Shown: positions 1 through 7,159, counted from the stretch's first letter. The stretch: 8,992 nt of DNA from Syntrophobacterales bacterium (GCA_017881765.1 JADGQN010000174.1:1-8992), one strand, 5' to 3'. Notes: a model not told the origin generated them from the sequence alone. Made by a program: numbers and translations.

Positions 1-308
1 TCCTCGACCACCGGTATTCTATTGACTTTTTTTTCTACCATCAGTTTTGCAGCGTGTATTGCCGAGTCTGTCGGTGATATTATGGCAACTTCACACGTCA
101 TCACATCTTTAACGACCGCATCCTGAACTGACCCTTCCTTCACCGCTCTAAGCACATCCGTCTGGGTGACAATCCCGACGAGACTTCCCTTCTCGGTAAC
201 CGGCATCCCGGCTATATGAAATAGTTCAAATTTATTGATAATCACAATTAGCTTCTCAGAGGGATGACACGTCACTACGTTCTTATTCATGACCTCCGCT
301 ACCTTCAT
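1..308 (-). CDS. CBS-domain pair protein (partial, C-terminus off the left edge)
   Basis: The reading frame is open from an ATG at 308 to the window edge, giving 102 residues. Two CBS repeats are visible. The first spans about residues 3-58, with HIAGMPV at 31-37 and the typical GIVTQTDVL at 45-53. The second starts near residue 66 (VKDVMTCEVAIISPTDS) and reaches VNRIPVVE at the edge. CBS pairs bind adenosyl ligands (AMP, ATP, SAM) and act as cytoplasmic regulatory sensors; the ligand here cannot be read from sequence. The start is favoured by a strong Shine-Dalgarno (AGGGAGGG) 4-5 nt upstream that overlaps the end of the preceding gene. It lies 10 bp behind the DUF294 gene, so the two are probably co-transcribed. 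In many bacteria CBS and DUF294 domains are fused; here they are separate. Family certain, role inferred. Confidence 0.88.
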   Translation of the reverse strand, partial: MKVAEVMNKNVVTCHPSEKLIVIINKFELFHIAGMPVTEKGSLVGIVTQTDVLRAVKEGSVQDAVVKDVMTCEVAIISPTDSAIHAAKLMVEKKVNRIPVVE

Positions 309-318
309 GCTACCCTCC

Positions 319-1617
319 CTAGAAAGGTTGTCCGAACAGCAACATCTCGTTTATATATTTCTGGAAAGACTCCACGACCCTCATTCCCTTGCGCAGGTTT
401 CCAGCCGCTTCGGGATCGAGCGCATTAGGGTCGACATGGTTCGCGTTGTTGCTGTCAGGCTCATTGATCTGGTTCATCACCCGAAGCCTGACGAAGAGGA
501 GGTACGCATCGACGAGCTCCTCTTCCAGCTCGCGCTTTATGAGATTCATTTCGCGCAGCTTTCTGATCCTCTTCAGGGTGTTGGTATCACCAAGTCCTTC
601 TGCGAGCGCAAGCGCTCGCACAGACATGATGAGGGGAGCCCAGCCGTGGAGCTTGATGTTCAGTTTGCCCTTATGTTCCCCTTCTGCCTCGACCTTGAAT
701 CTCCCGAAAAAACCTAGCGCTGTCGGCATGAACACGGCGGACTGCGTCAACTCCTTCATAACGGCCCGGTTCTCCTGCAGCATCGCGTAAAATCGTTGAA
801 GGAAGACGTCGAAGATTCGCTTCGCTCCATAGATGTGTCGAGCGTCGGAGAGAATGATCAGATCGAGCAGCTCCAGCGTTTTCTTGTCCTCCGTCAGGGT
901 CTCTCTTACCTTCTTCTCCCAGTCACGGGTAGAGCCTCGCCATTTCTCATTTGAAGGCATGATTCCACCCTTGCACTTGCTGAAGCCGACAACGTGAAGC
1001 CTTTCAACAACCCTCCGGGCAAGCTCTCCATAATACGAGGCGACGAGTTCGCTGACGCCGGCTTTATTCCGGGGCTCTTCTTTGTTTGTAGTCATGCGAT
1101 AGTTCTGCAGACTCCTGGCAAGGGCCTCGCTAATCGCGGCGTCGTTGGTTTCGTCATAGATGATCATATTATCCTGGTCAGTCACAAAGGTCTGCTCATT
1201 CCTGCCCTCGCTGCCGAGACCGACCCAGGCGTACTCCACGGGAGGAGGCCCCAGTCCGTCCTGTTCCATCTCCCGCTCCACAAGGCAAAGTACCCGCGCC
1301 GTGATAGCATCTCTGATGTGGCCAAAAAGATCGTGGACGTCAATGAGCGTCTGCTCCTCCAAAAAATAATTCCTCACTCCGGCAACGGAACGCTGATGAC
1401 ACCCCCCGAGCTCCTCGTAAGTTTTGGCCTCTTCTATAGATTTGATCATGGAGGAGAGCTCTGCTTCGAACGTCTCATAGTCCCGCATCGCCTGATAGAG
1501 CCTCTCTTTCAGGGCTGAGAGCATATGATAGCGATCATGCCGGAGCAGGGTCTTGTCCCGCATTGCTTCGGCGTATTCTGAGGTAAAACGCTCGATGATG
1601 GAAAAACTGAGCGGCAT
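319..1617 (-). CDS. DUF294 nucleotidyltransferase-like protein
   Basis: A 432-residue soluble protein. The N-terminal 100 residues are helical with no recognised motif. The centre carries a GlnD-like nucleotidyltransferase core: GSEGR at 135-139, E141 and the metal-binding pair D147/D149 in TDQDN. The C-terminal part (about 290-432) fits the DUF294 C-terminal substrate-binding region, including FGRFKVE at 304-310 and LRVMNQINEP at 378-387. The family is predicted to transfer nucleotidyl groups by analogy with PII uridylyltransferase, but substrates are unproven. Larger relatives carry N-terminal cyclic-nucleotide-binding and CBS domains; this one lacks both, and a CBS protein follows 10 bp downstream. 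The ATG at 1617 is the first usable start after an in-frame stop upstream, but no Shine-Dalgarno precedes it (the leader is A-rich), so translation efficiency or the exact start is uncertain. Family call is confident. Confidence 0.9.
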   Translation of the reverse strand: MPLSFSIIERFTSEYAEAMRDKTLLRHDRYHMLSALKERLYQAMRDYETFEAELSSMIKSIEEAKTYEELGGCHQRSVAGVRNYFLEEQTLIDVHDLFGHIRDAITARVLCLVEREMEQDGLGPPPVEYAWVGLGSEGRNEQTFVTDQDNMIIYDETNDAAISEALARSLQNYRMTTNKEEPRNKAGVSELVASYYGELARRVVERLHVVGFSKCKGGIMPSNEKWRGSTRDWEKKVRETLTEDKKTLELLDLIILSDARHIYGAKRIFDVFLQRFYAMLQENRAVMKELTQSAVFMPTALGFFGRFKVEAEGEHKGKLNIKLHGWAPLIMSVRALALAEGLGDTNTLKRIRKLREMNLIKRELEEELVDAYLLFVRLRVMNQINEPDSNNANHVDPNALDPEAAGNLRKGMRVVESFQKYINEMLLFGQPF

Positions 1618-1618
1618 G

Positions 1619-1693
1619 TTTTTTAGTCTGTCTCGTCTGTTTAGTCTATTTGGTCCTTTGGTCTATCTGTTCAATCCAGTCTATTTGGTCACT
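1619..1693. repeat. Degenerate 9-bp tandem repeat (TTTRGTCTR-like)
   Basis: On the plus strand the sequence reads as consecutive near-9-mers: TTTAGTCTG, TCTCGTCTG, TTTAGTCTA, TTTGGTCCT, then slipped copies including CCAGTCTAT and TTGGTCACT. The core GTCTA/GTCTG recurs about every 9 bp. It abuts the start codon of the DUF294 gene, so it forms that gene's leader. The units are too diverged and short to be CRISPR repeats. Function unknown. Confidence 0.55.
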
Positions 1694-1731
1694 TAGCGCT
1701 TCACTTCATGAGTTCAGTGACGTATTGTCCC

Positions 1732-1776
1732 TACAGGATGCTGCGCTGCAGGATGCTTCCTTACAGGGTGCTCCGC
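1732..1776. repeat. Three 15-bp direct tandem repeats
   Basis: Exact 15-bp spacing of three similar units: TACAGGATGCTGCGC (1732-1746), TGCAGGATGCTTCCT (1747-1761) and TACAGGGTGCTCCGC (1762-1776). The shared core is ACAGGRTGCT, with G for the first A in the second copy. They lie directly beside the long inverted repeat and may belong to the same dispersed element. They are non-coding as far as I can see. Confidence 0.7.
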
Positions 1777-1782
1777 TATCGC

Positions 1783-1856
1783 TGTCATTTCGAGCGTAGC
1801 GAGAAATCTTACTGTCTGCGAGAACTTCAAGATCTCTCCCTTCGGTCGAGATGACA
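1783..1856. repeat. Imperfect inverted repeat, dispersed-element type
   Basis: Two 28-bp arms (1783-1810 and 1829-1856) are inverted copies with about 23 of 28 positions matching, separated by an 18-bp spacer. The outer ends are TGTCATTTCGAGCG and the complementary CGGTCGAGATGACA. From memory, this TGTCATTTCGAG...GAAATCT pattern is a common small intergenic palindrome in many environmental bacterial genomes, probably a mobile REP/MITE-like element. It contains no gene. Confidence 0.7.
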
Positions 1857-1878
1857 CCGTACCATGTACGTTTATTTA

Positions 1879-1915
1879 GTCTATCTCGCCTGCGAACCAG
1901 ACAGGCCGGATAGAC
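1879..1915 (-). terminator. valS: Hairpin just past the valS stop, possible terminator
   Basis: Arms at 1879-1892 and 1902-1915 pair over 14 bp with two mismatches around a 9-nt loop. The stem starts 4 bp beyond the valS stop on the minus strand. Reading in the valS direction it is followed by TAAATAAACG rather than a run of T, so as an intrinsic terminator it is poor. It could instead protect the 3' end of the mRNA or be part of the repeat cluster. The hairpin is seen directly; its role is inferred. Confidence 0.4.
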
Positions 1916-1919
1916 CAGA

Positions 1920-4553
1920 TTACTTCAGCAAGCCTTCAAGCGTGGCTCTGTTCCCGACCAGCTTGTCCCGTTTCTGGCAGAGATCGTCATAGACCGTTTC
2001 CTCTTTCTTGACAACCTCGGGAGGGGCCTTTCCACGGAACTCTTCGTTGTTGATCTTTTTCATCACCCTTTCGATGTCAGGGCCTATTTTTGCGAGCTCT
2101 TTATCAATCCTGCCGATCTCCCGGAGGATGATTTGCGGATCCTTGATGGGAATAAAAATTTCAACGTCTTCGTGAATGCCTATGGCAGCCCGCTCTGAGA
2201 CCTTGTCCGTAACGAAAAGGAGGTCTTCGACCTTGGCCAGCTCCTTAATATAGAACGCGTATTCCTCGAGGAGAGGTGCGTGACGGTTCGCGCGTATCCG
2301 CGCCTCGATCCTTACGTTCGGCGCAAAACCCATTTCACCGCGAATATTCCTGATCACATCGACGATACCCATGAGCATATTCATGCCCGCCTCGCCCTGC
2401 TCGTCTATCTCCGAGGGCTCATATTGAGGGAAAGGCTCGATCATGATGCTCTCCTTTCCCTTCAGAGGCATCAGCTGATAGATCTCTTCCGTAATAAACG
2501 GCATGAAAGGATGGAGGAGCCTCAGGATGTCCAGAAAGGTTCCGTGCAGGGTTGAAGCAGTTGCTCTCGCATCAAATCGGGTCACTTTGCCGTAGAGGTT
2601 TGGTTTGACCAGTTCCAGATACCAATCACAGAACTCGTGCCAGACAAAGCTGTGGAGTGTCATTGCCGCTTCGCTGTAACGGTACGCGTTTATGCTTTCC
2701 TCAACCTCACCGGCCACTTTGCGGAGACGCGACCGTATCCAGCGGTCGGGCAGGAAACAAGACTTCGGATTCTCGGCGCTGACTTCCTTGCCTTCCAGCA
2801 GAGCGGTGGTGAGACGGGAGGCATTCCACAGCTTGTTGACGAAATTACGTCCTCCTTCAATGCGCTCTTCTGAGAGGAGCACGTCGCGGCCTTGGGCCGC
2901 CAGCATCGCGAGCGTAAACCTGAAGGCATCGGTACCATACTTGTCGAGCATCAGGAGGGGATCGATCACGTTGCCTTTAGACTTGCTCATTTTGCGCCCT
3001 TCAGCGTCCCGCACAAGGGCGTGTATGTAAACCTCCCTGAAAGGCACATCATTCATGAAGTGGAGCCCCATCATGATCATCCTCGCTACCCAGAAGAAGA
3101 GGATGTCAAACCCGGTCACCAGCAGCGACGTGGGGTAGAAAGTGCGCAGATCGTCGGTGCTGTCAGGCCACCCAAGCGTCGAGAAGGGCCAAAGCCCCGA
3201 CGAGAACCACGTGTCGAGCACGTCCGATTCCTGCCGCAGCCCGCCCTTGCATTGCTCGCATGCGGTCAGGTCTTTTCTCGATACATACATCTTCCCGCAG
3301 GCGTCGCAGTACCAGACGGGGATACGGTGCCCCCACCAGATCTGTCTCGATATACACCAGTCCTTGATATTCTCCATCCACTCGAAATAGACCTTCTCCC
3401 ACATCTCGGGGATGATGCTCACCCGGTGGGTCCTGACTGCTTCGATGGCGGGGGCCGCCAGCGGCTTCATGGTAACAAACCATTGGAGGGAGAGCATCGG
3501 TTCCACGACGGTCTTGCATCGGTAACACCTGCCAACGCCGAGGCCATAATCTTCGATCTTCTCAAGCAGGCCTTCATGGCGAAGCTCTTCGACAATCTTC
3601 TCGCGCGCCTCAAACCGGTCCATACCTTTGTAGTGGAAGGCATGCTCATTCATCTTGCCTTCTTCGTCTATGACCTTGACGATGCCGAGTGAGTGTACCT
3701 TGCCGATCTCGAAGTCGTTGAAGTCGTGGGCGGGCGTTATCTTGAGCGCCCCTGTTCCAAACGTCATGTCCACGTAAGTATCGCCTATCACCGGGATCCG
3801 TTTCCGCGCAATGGGAAGCAGCACGTCCTTCCCGATGTAATGGTGATACCGCGGATCTTCCGGATTGACCGCGATTGCCGTGTCTCCGAGCATCGTCTCC
3901 GGCCGTGTGGTGGCAACCGTGACAAACCCGTCGCCTTCCGCCAGCGGATACCGGATATAGTAGAGATGTCCCTTTGTCTCCTCGTGCTCCACTTCCACGT
4001 CAGAGAGCGCGGTCTTGCAGCGCGGGCACCAATTGATGATGTAATTGCCGCGATAAATCAGCCCCTCTTCATAAAGCCTGACAAATACTTCACGCACTGC
4101 CCGGGAGAGTCCGGCATCCATGGTGAAGCGTTCCCGGGACCAGTCACAGGAGGAGCCCAGCCTCTTCAATTGTTCGATGATGGTCCCGCCTGACTTCTCT
4201 TTCCACCGCCAGACCCGCTCGATGAACGCGTCCCTTCCCAGTGCTGCCGGGGTGAGCCCCTCTTTCGCGAGCTCCCGTTCAACCACGTTTTGCGTCGCTA
4301 TGCCCGCGTGGTCCATGCCGGGCAGCCAGAGCGCGTTAAACCCGCGCATCCTCTTGTAGCGTGTGGAAATGTCCTGGAGCGTGTTGTTCAGGGCGTGGCC
4401 CATGTGGAGCACACCCGTCACGTTGGGAGGAGGTATGACTATACAGAACGGAGGTTTTTCGGACATACTCTCTGCCCTGAAATAACCTTTTTCCAGCCAG
4501 AAGCTGTACCATTTCCGTTCGACCGTATTTGGTTGGTAGATCTTCTCTGTCAT
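1920..4553 (-). CDS. valS: Valyl-tRNA synthetase
   Basis: Cytoplasmic class I aminoacyl-tRNA synthetase that charges tRNA-Val with valine. The 877-residue length is normal for bacterial ValS. The HIGH signature is HMGH at 50-53, following PPPNVTGVLH. The editing (CP1) domain follows, with TTRPETMLGDTA and GTGALKITPAHD. Paired cysteines occur in CPRC, CYRC and CDAC...CEQC. KMSKS is at 521-525, followed by the anticodon-binding helical domain. The C-terminal coiled-coil arm (about 800-877, rich in K/E, ending RDKLVGNRATLEGLLK) is intact. The ATG overlaps the stop codon of the preceding gene as ATGA (4 bp), indicating translational coupling, and no strong separate Shine-Dalgarno is evident. It is the third gene of the apparent dgt-receiver-valS operon. 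No damage or missing catalytic residue is seen. Confidence 0.98.
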   Translation of the reverse strand: MTEKIYQPNTVERKWYSFWLEKGYFRAESMSEKPPFCIVIPPPNVTGVLHMGHALNNTLQDISTRYKRMRGFNALWLPGMDHAGIATQNVVERELAKEGLTPAALGRDAFIERVWRWKEKSGGTIIEQLKRLGSSCDWSRERFTMDAGLSRAVREVFVRLYEEGLIYRGNYIINWCPRCKTALSDVEVEHEETKGHLYYIRYPLAEGDGFVTVATTRPETMLGDTAIAVNPEDPRYHHYIGKDVLLPIARKRIPVIGDTYVDMTFGTGALKITPAHDFNDFEIGKVHSLGIVKVIDEEGKMNEHAFHYKGMDRFEAREKIVEELRHEGLLEKIEDYGLGVGRCYRCKTVVEPMLSLQWFVTMKPLAAPAIEAVRTHRVSIIPEMWEKVYFEWMENIKDWCISRQIWWGHRIPVWYCDACGKMYVSRKDLTACEQCKGGLRQESDVLDTWFSSGLWPFSTLGWPDSTDDLRTFYPTSLLVTGFDILFFWVARMIMMGLHFMNDVPFREVYIHALVRDAEGRKMSKSKGNVIDPLLMLDKYGTDAFRFTLAMLAAQGRDVLLSEERIEGGRNFVNKLWNASRLTTALLEGKEVSAENPKSCFLPDRWIRSRLRKVAGEVEESINAYRYSEAAMTLHSFVWHEFCDWYLELVKPNLYGKVTRFDARATASTLHGTFLDILRLLHPFMPFITEEIYQLMPLKGKESIMIEPFPQYEPSEIDEQGEAGMNMLMGIVDVIRNIRGEMGFAPNVRIEARIRANRHAPLLEEYAFYIKELAKVEDLLFVTDKVSERAAIGIHEDVEIFIPIKDPQIILREIGRIDKELAKIGPDIERVMKKINNEEFRGKAPPEVVKKEETVYDDLCQKRDKLVGNRATLEGLLK

Positions 4554-5347
4554 GAAGTCGATTCTTTGAGCAACTTGTCTATTTCTTCTTTTATGACCTT
4601 CTCGGCAATTTCATACAGCACACGCCGCGTATACTCTTCTATAAATGTCGAAAGGACGGGGGTCATCCTGTCCACAAACCTTGGCACCATTTCTTCCACG
4701 GTCAGGCTCAGGACCCGGCGCAGCTCAGCCTCCAGGGTCGGCCCCAATTCCTCAGTACTGACAGCAGTCTGACCGCCCAACTCCCTTGCCAGCGCTTCTA
4801 TACCGAGCTTCACATCGATCTCTTCCTTCACGGCAGCCTCCTTCGTAGCGGGTTCTCCCATCTGTCGTGCTGTCTGTTGTTCTTTCTGTTGTGCCGGTTG
4901 CCGCGGCTGTACTGTCTGCTGCTCTCTCTGTTGTCCTGTTTGCCGGACGGCCTGCGGTTCTGTCTCTGTTACCTCCTCCGTAAGCACTATGAGGTCGTCA
5001 TCTTTGGCAATCCGCTCGTGGACCTTGAAGAAGTTGATCGGTTTTTCTATCACACCCTCGGCTTGAAAACCGAGAAGCTCCGTACTGTCATTCTCATCCT
5101 TCATGAAAAAGAACCGGGCATTATCGAGCAGCTTATCCTTCTGCAGTTTCCGGTAAACCTCTATGCCGCTGCTCTTTACCAGATTAACATTGACGATATA
5201 GATTTCCGGGTGACCTGTGGCTGCCAACCTCTCAACCTCTTTTGCCGAGGCCGCATACATGATGTCATACTTGTCCTCGGAAAATATGATACGGAAGGCT
5301 TCCTTCAGACTGGCGTCCTTATCTGCGATCAAGATCTTTTTCTTCAT
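4550..5347 (-). CDS. Degenerate response-regulator receiver with Gln-rich linker and helical C-terminus
   Basis: A 265-residue protein in three parts. Residues 1-120 align with a CheY-like receiver: ILIADKD at 5-11 keeps D9 and D11, and EKP at 101-103 keeps K102. The phospho-acceptor aspartate is replaced by Asn (N53 in IVNVNL), and the Thr/Ser position is also not conserved. It is therefore likely a pseudo-receiver that is not phosphorylated in the usual way. Residues 130-165 are a Gln/Arg-rich linker with a 14-residue tandem duplication. Residues 180-265 are strongly helical and amphipathic, ending RRVLYEIAEKVIKEEIDKLL; this resembles C-termini of some deltaproteobacterial receiver proteins and, loosely, the PopZ C-terminal region (from memory, not verified). 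No DNA-binding or output enzyme domain is recognised. The ATG has a good GAGGGGGG Shine-Dalgarno. It sits 10 bp after dgt and overlaps valS by 4 bp. Function unknown. Confidence 0.85.
   Translation of the reverse strand: MKKKILIADKDASLKEAFRIIFSEDKYDIMYAASAKEVERLAATGHPEIYIVNVNLVKSSGIEVYRKLQKDKLLDNARFFFMKDENDSTELLGFQAEGVIEKPINFFKVHERIAKDDDLIVLTEEVTETEPQAVRQTGQQREQQTVQPRQPAQQKEQQTARQMGEPATKEAAVKEEIDVKLGIEALARELGGQTAVSTEELGPTLEAELRRVLSLTVEEMVPRFVDRMTPVLSTFIEEYTRRVLYEIAEKVIKEEIDKLLKESTS
4862..4945 (-). repeat. In-frame 42-bp tandem duplication in the Gln-rich linker
   Basis: Two adjacent 42-bp units encode residues 135-148 (RQTGQQREQQTVQP) and 149-162 (RQPAQQKEQQTARQ). On the plus strand they start near 4870 and 4912 with CTGTCTG and keep 20 of the first 23 bases identical. 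The period is 14 codons, so the frame is preserved. This looks like a slippage or unequal-crossover expansion of a flexible linker, and copy number may vary between strains. Confidence 0.65.
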
Positions 5348-5357
5348 CGTGCCCCCC

Positions 5358-6401
5358 TCAAATGGCTATCTTCCAAGGTAGCGGAAGAAATAATTTTTCA
5401 TAAAGATTGAACGCGTACCTATCCGTCATACCCGCGAGATAGTCACACACGCAGGTAGCAGGCTCATCGTAAAAATCGTCTCTGCGAGTCTCTTCCAAAA
5501 AGGCGTCCGGCTTCTTGAGGAAATAGACGTAGAGCTCCTCCAGGATTCTTGAGCACTTTTCGAAGTCTTCGTGCACCAGCTTACTCTCGTATACACGCCG
5601 CCACAAAAAATCGCGTAGCTCCTCCATCCGCTCCTCAATCTCCTTCTTGATGCAAATGCCCCGCTCTTCATTTTCAAGCGATTCCCATATGACCCCGCGC
5701 ACCATCGAGTCGATCCTCTTTCCGTGTGTCTCTCCGAGAGACTTGACGCACTCTTTCGGCAGATCGGAAGGTTCAATCACATGCCCCCGGATCGCGTCAT
5801 CGATGTCATGATTGGTATAGGCAATGACATCCCCCACCCTGACTACTTCAGCCTCACGCGTCAGCGGCTTATCCTTCACCTGCTTCGCGAGGATATCACC
5901 CTTACCCTTGGCATGTTTTACAATGCCGTCACGCACCTCAAGGGTTAAGTTAAGACCCTGCCCATCCCGTTCCAGACGGTCTACGATACGCAGGCTCTGC
6001 TCCTGATGGCTGAAACCACCCTTGTGTATCCTGTTCAAAGCCTCCTCGCCCGCATGCCCGAACGGTCCGTGTCCCAGGTCGTGACCAAGAGCGATAGCTT
6101 CAGTAAGATCTTCGTTGAGGAATAATGCTTTCGCGATGGTCCGTGCGATTTGGGATACCTCCACCGTGTGCGTCAGCCGCGTCCGGTAATGATCGTCGGT
6201 AGGGAAGAGGAACACCTGTGTCTTGTGCTTCAGCCTGCGAAACGACTTACTATGTATGATCCGGTCCCGATCATGCTGAAATGCCGGCCGTATGTCGCAC
6301 GCAGGTTCCGGCCTCTGCCTGCCCCTCGTCATAGAGCTTTTCTGGGCAAACACAGAGAGCGTACGCTCCTCTCTTTCCTCTAATCTCTCTCTAACGTTCA
6401 T
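5358..6401 (-). CDS. dgt: Deoxyguanosinetriphosphate triphosphohydrolase-like protein (HD superfamily)
   Basis: A cytoplasmic dNTP triphosphohydrolase of the dGTPase-like family, expected to cleave dNTP to deoxynucleoside and triphosphate, hence to affect dNTP pools. The length of 347 residues suits the shorter dGTPase-like subfamily, not the roughly 500-residue E. coli Dgt. The family block IIHSKSFRRLKHKTQVF is at 48-64. The HD metal ligands are H78 (RLTHT), H107/D108 (GHDLGH) and D199 (YTNHDIDDA). The HGPFGHAGEEALN stretch is also typical. I chose the ATG at 6401 because the N-terminus (MNVRERLEEREERTLS followed by AQKS) matches the family pattern, even though the Shine-Dalgarno is weak. 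It heads the leftward operon with the receiver protein and valS. Actual substrate preference (dGTP or other dNTPs) cannot be told. Confidence 0.95.
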   Translation of the reverse strand: MNVRERLEEREERTLSVFAQKSSMTRGRQRPEPACDIRPAFQHDRDRIIHSKSFRRLKHKTQVFLFPTDDHYRTRLTHTVEVSQIARTIAKALFLNEDLTEAIALGHDLGHGPFGHAGEEALNRIHKGGFSHQEQSLRIVDRLERDGQGLNLTLEVRDGIVKHAKGKGDILAKQVKDKPLTREAEVVRVGDVIAYTNHDIDDAIRGHVIEPSDLPKECVKSLGETHGKRIDSMVRGVIWESLENEERGICIKKEIEERMEELRDFLWRRVYESKLVHEDFEKCSRILEELYVYFLKKPDAFLEETRRDDFYDEPATCVCDYLAGMTDRYAFNLYEKLFLPLPWKIAI

Positions 6402-6426
6402 ACGCTCAAGGGGTGCAATTCAGGCT

Positions 6427-6455
6427 ACTGTATCATAAGAGTGGCGCCATTTCAA
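6427..6455 (-). promoter_or_regulatory. dgt: Predicted sigma-70 promoter for the dgt operon
   Basis: On the minus strand, TTGAAA (6455-6450) and TACAGT (6432-6427) are separated by 17 bp. The -35 matches 5 of 6 and the -10 matches 4 of 6 consensus bases. The predicted start near 6420 would give a leader of about 19 nt before the dgt ATG. The spacer contains the perfect 8-bp palindrome TGGCGCCA (6442-6449), which may be chance or an operator. Confidence 0.45.
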
Positions 6456-6626
6456 CAGACTAATAGTATTTTCGGTGAGTTTCGATTGTGGACGGATTGG
6501 TCACTTCGCCGAATTTGTTGGAATTGGACGGTGCGGGGCCGAACGCGGGGAGAGCGAAGCGTATATGAGTCGCCCATGATCCACAGCACTATAGTAAAGC
6601 CTTAATCCTGTTCTTTACCAAAATAA

Positions 6627-6655
6627 TTGACAAAGCATCGCAGCCGTATTATATT
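6627..6655 (+). promoter_or_regulatory. Strong predicted sigma-70 promoter
   Basis: TTGACA (6627-6632, consensus) and TATATT (6650-6655, 5 of 6) are separated by the ideal 17 bp. Transcription would start about 7 nt past the -10, at 6661-6663, which is the ATG of the following gene. The 17-bp spacer argues against a MerR/CueR-type promoter, which usually has 19-20 bp. Confidence 0.7.
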
Positions 6656-6661
6656 GCAAAC

Positions 6662-7087
6662 ATGTCTAGACGAGTAGTAGGCTTTCGCGTAGCCTGTGCC
6701 CTGATGGTAATTACGTTCTTCGTGACGGGGCAGACCTTGCATGCGGCCGCAGCCATGCGAGGGCCGTGCAGCCTGAAGGCTGCCACGACTAAGCATGCGC
6801 ACATGGACAGAACGGGCCAGCACTCTGCTCATCAGGGTGGTTGCTGCTGTGAGAAATCGGCACCATGTGACTGCGACTTCAACCGGGGTAGCAACGATGA
6901 AGGTTCGGCTCTCCCTATCACAGCCGCCACTTATTCAACAAGCCTCACATCGCTTAATGCCTTGGCAGTACCGACATGTATTGCAGTAGTCGCGCATTCG
7001 CCGGAGAAGACGCTCCACCCGGACTGGGTGCGGGCGAGGGCTCCTTCAGAAACTTTACTCCCAAACACAACCAAACTCATCTGTTGA
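6662..7087 (+). CDS. Small exported Cys/His-rich protein, possibly metal-binding
   Basis: A 141-residue protein of no family I can name. Residues 1-31 look like a Sec signal peptide: basic n-region (MSRRVVGFR), hydrophobic core ACALMVITFFV, and a cleavage site near LHAAAA. The mature part has a His-containing stretch (H45, H47, H54, H57) followed by the cysteine cluster GGCCCEKSAPCDCDF (C61-C63, C69, C71), with further Cys at 36, 106 and 141. Such a composition suits binding of soft metals such as copper in the periplasm, but this is inference. It heads a plus-strand group with a YtkA-like protein and a CusC-type outer-membrane protein, which supports a metal link. No Shine-Dalgarno precedes the ATG, and the predicted transcription start coincides with it, so translation may be leaderless. 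An internal ATG at codon 15 would lose the basic n-region and is less likely. Confidence 0.7.
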   Translation: MSRRVVGFRVACALMVITFFVTGQTLHAAAAMRGPCSLKAATTKHAHMDRTGQHSAHQGGCCCEKSAPCDCDFNRGSNDEGSALPITAATYSTSLTSLNALAVPTCIAVVAHSPEKTLHPDWVRARAPSETLLPNTTKLIC

Positions 7088-7159
7088 TGTAACGCCTCTG
7101 TCAGATGCTCTCGGTGCGCCCTTGCGGGCCATTGAGCAGTCAATAATCCTGTCTTAAGT

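Larger units (their letters stand above)
1618..1919. other. Gene-free, repeat-rich gap between valS and the DUF294 gene
   Basis: I find no coding region here. From left to right it holds a run of degenerate 9-bp units (1619-1693), a short unremarkable stretch, three 15-bp tandem units (1732-1776), a long imperfect inverted repeat (1783-1856), and a hairpin next to the valS stop codon (1879-1915). The 9-bp motif core (TTTAGTCTA) reappears at 1875-1883, so related sequence flanks both sides. I see no convincing sigma-70 promoter for the DUF294 gene. The latter may be transcribed by read-through from valS or from a promoter I cannot recognise. Confidence 0.75.
6402..6661. other. Divergent intergenic region between dgt and the Cys-rich gene
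   Basis: No gene is supported here. The left end holds a plausible minus-strand promoter for dgt (6427-6455), and the right end a strong plus-strand promoter (6627-6655). The middle (about 6470-6600) shows no clear terminator, repeat or binding-site palindrome that I can recognise. Confidence 0.7.

Noticed and set aside
1619..1776. Possible CRISPR array
   Set aside because: The repeat units are 9 and 15 bp, lie directly adjacent with no unique spacers, and no cas gene is nearby.
2892..3692. 266-codon open frame on the plus strand
   Set aside because: It lies fully antisense to valS, has no recognisable domain, and its composition is what the reverse of a conserved gene gives. Other shorter frames opposite valS, dgt and the DUF294 gene are rejected for the same reason.
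6627..6655. MerR/CueR-type metal-responsive promoter
   Set aside because: The -35/-10 spacing is 17 bp, not the 19-20 bp of MerR-family targets, and I see no dyad in the spacer.
6602..6832. 76-codon minus-strand frame overlapping the Cys-rich gene
   Set aside because: No Shine-Dalgarno or domain; the opposite strand has a good promoter, signal peptide and cysteine cluster.
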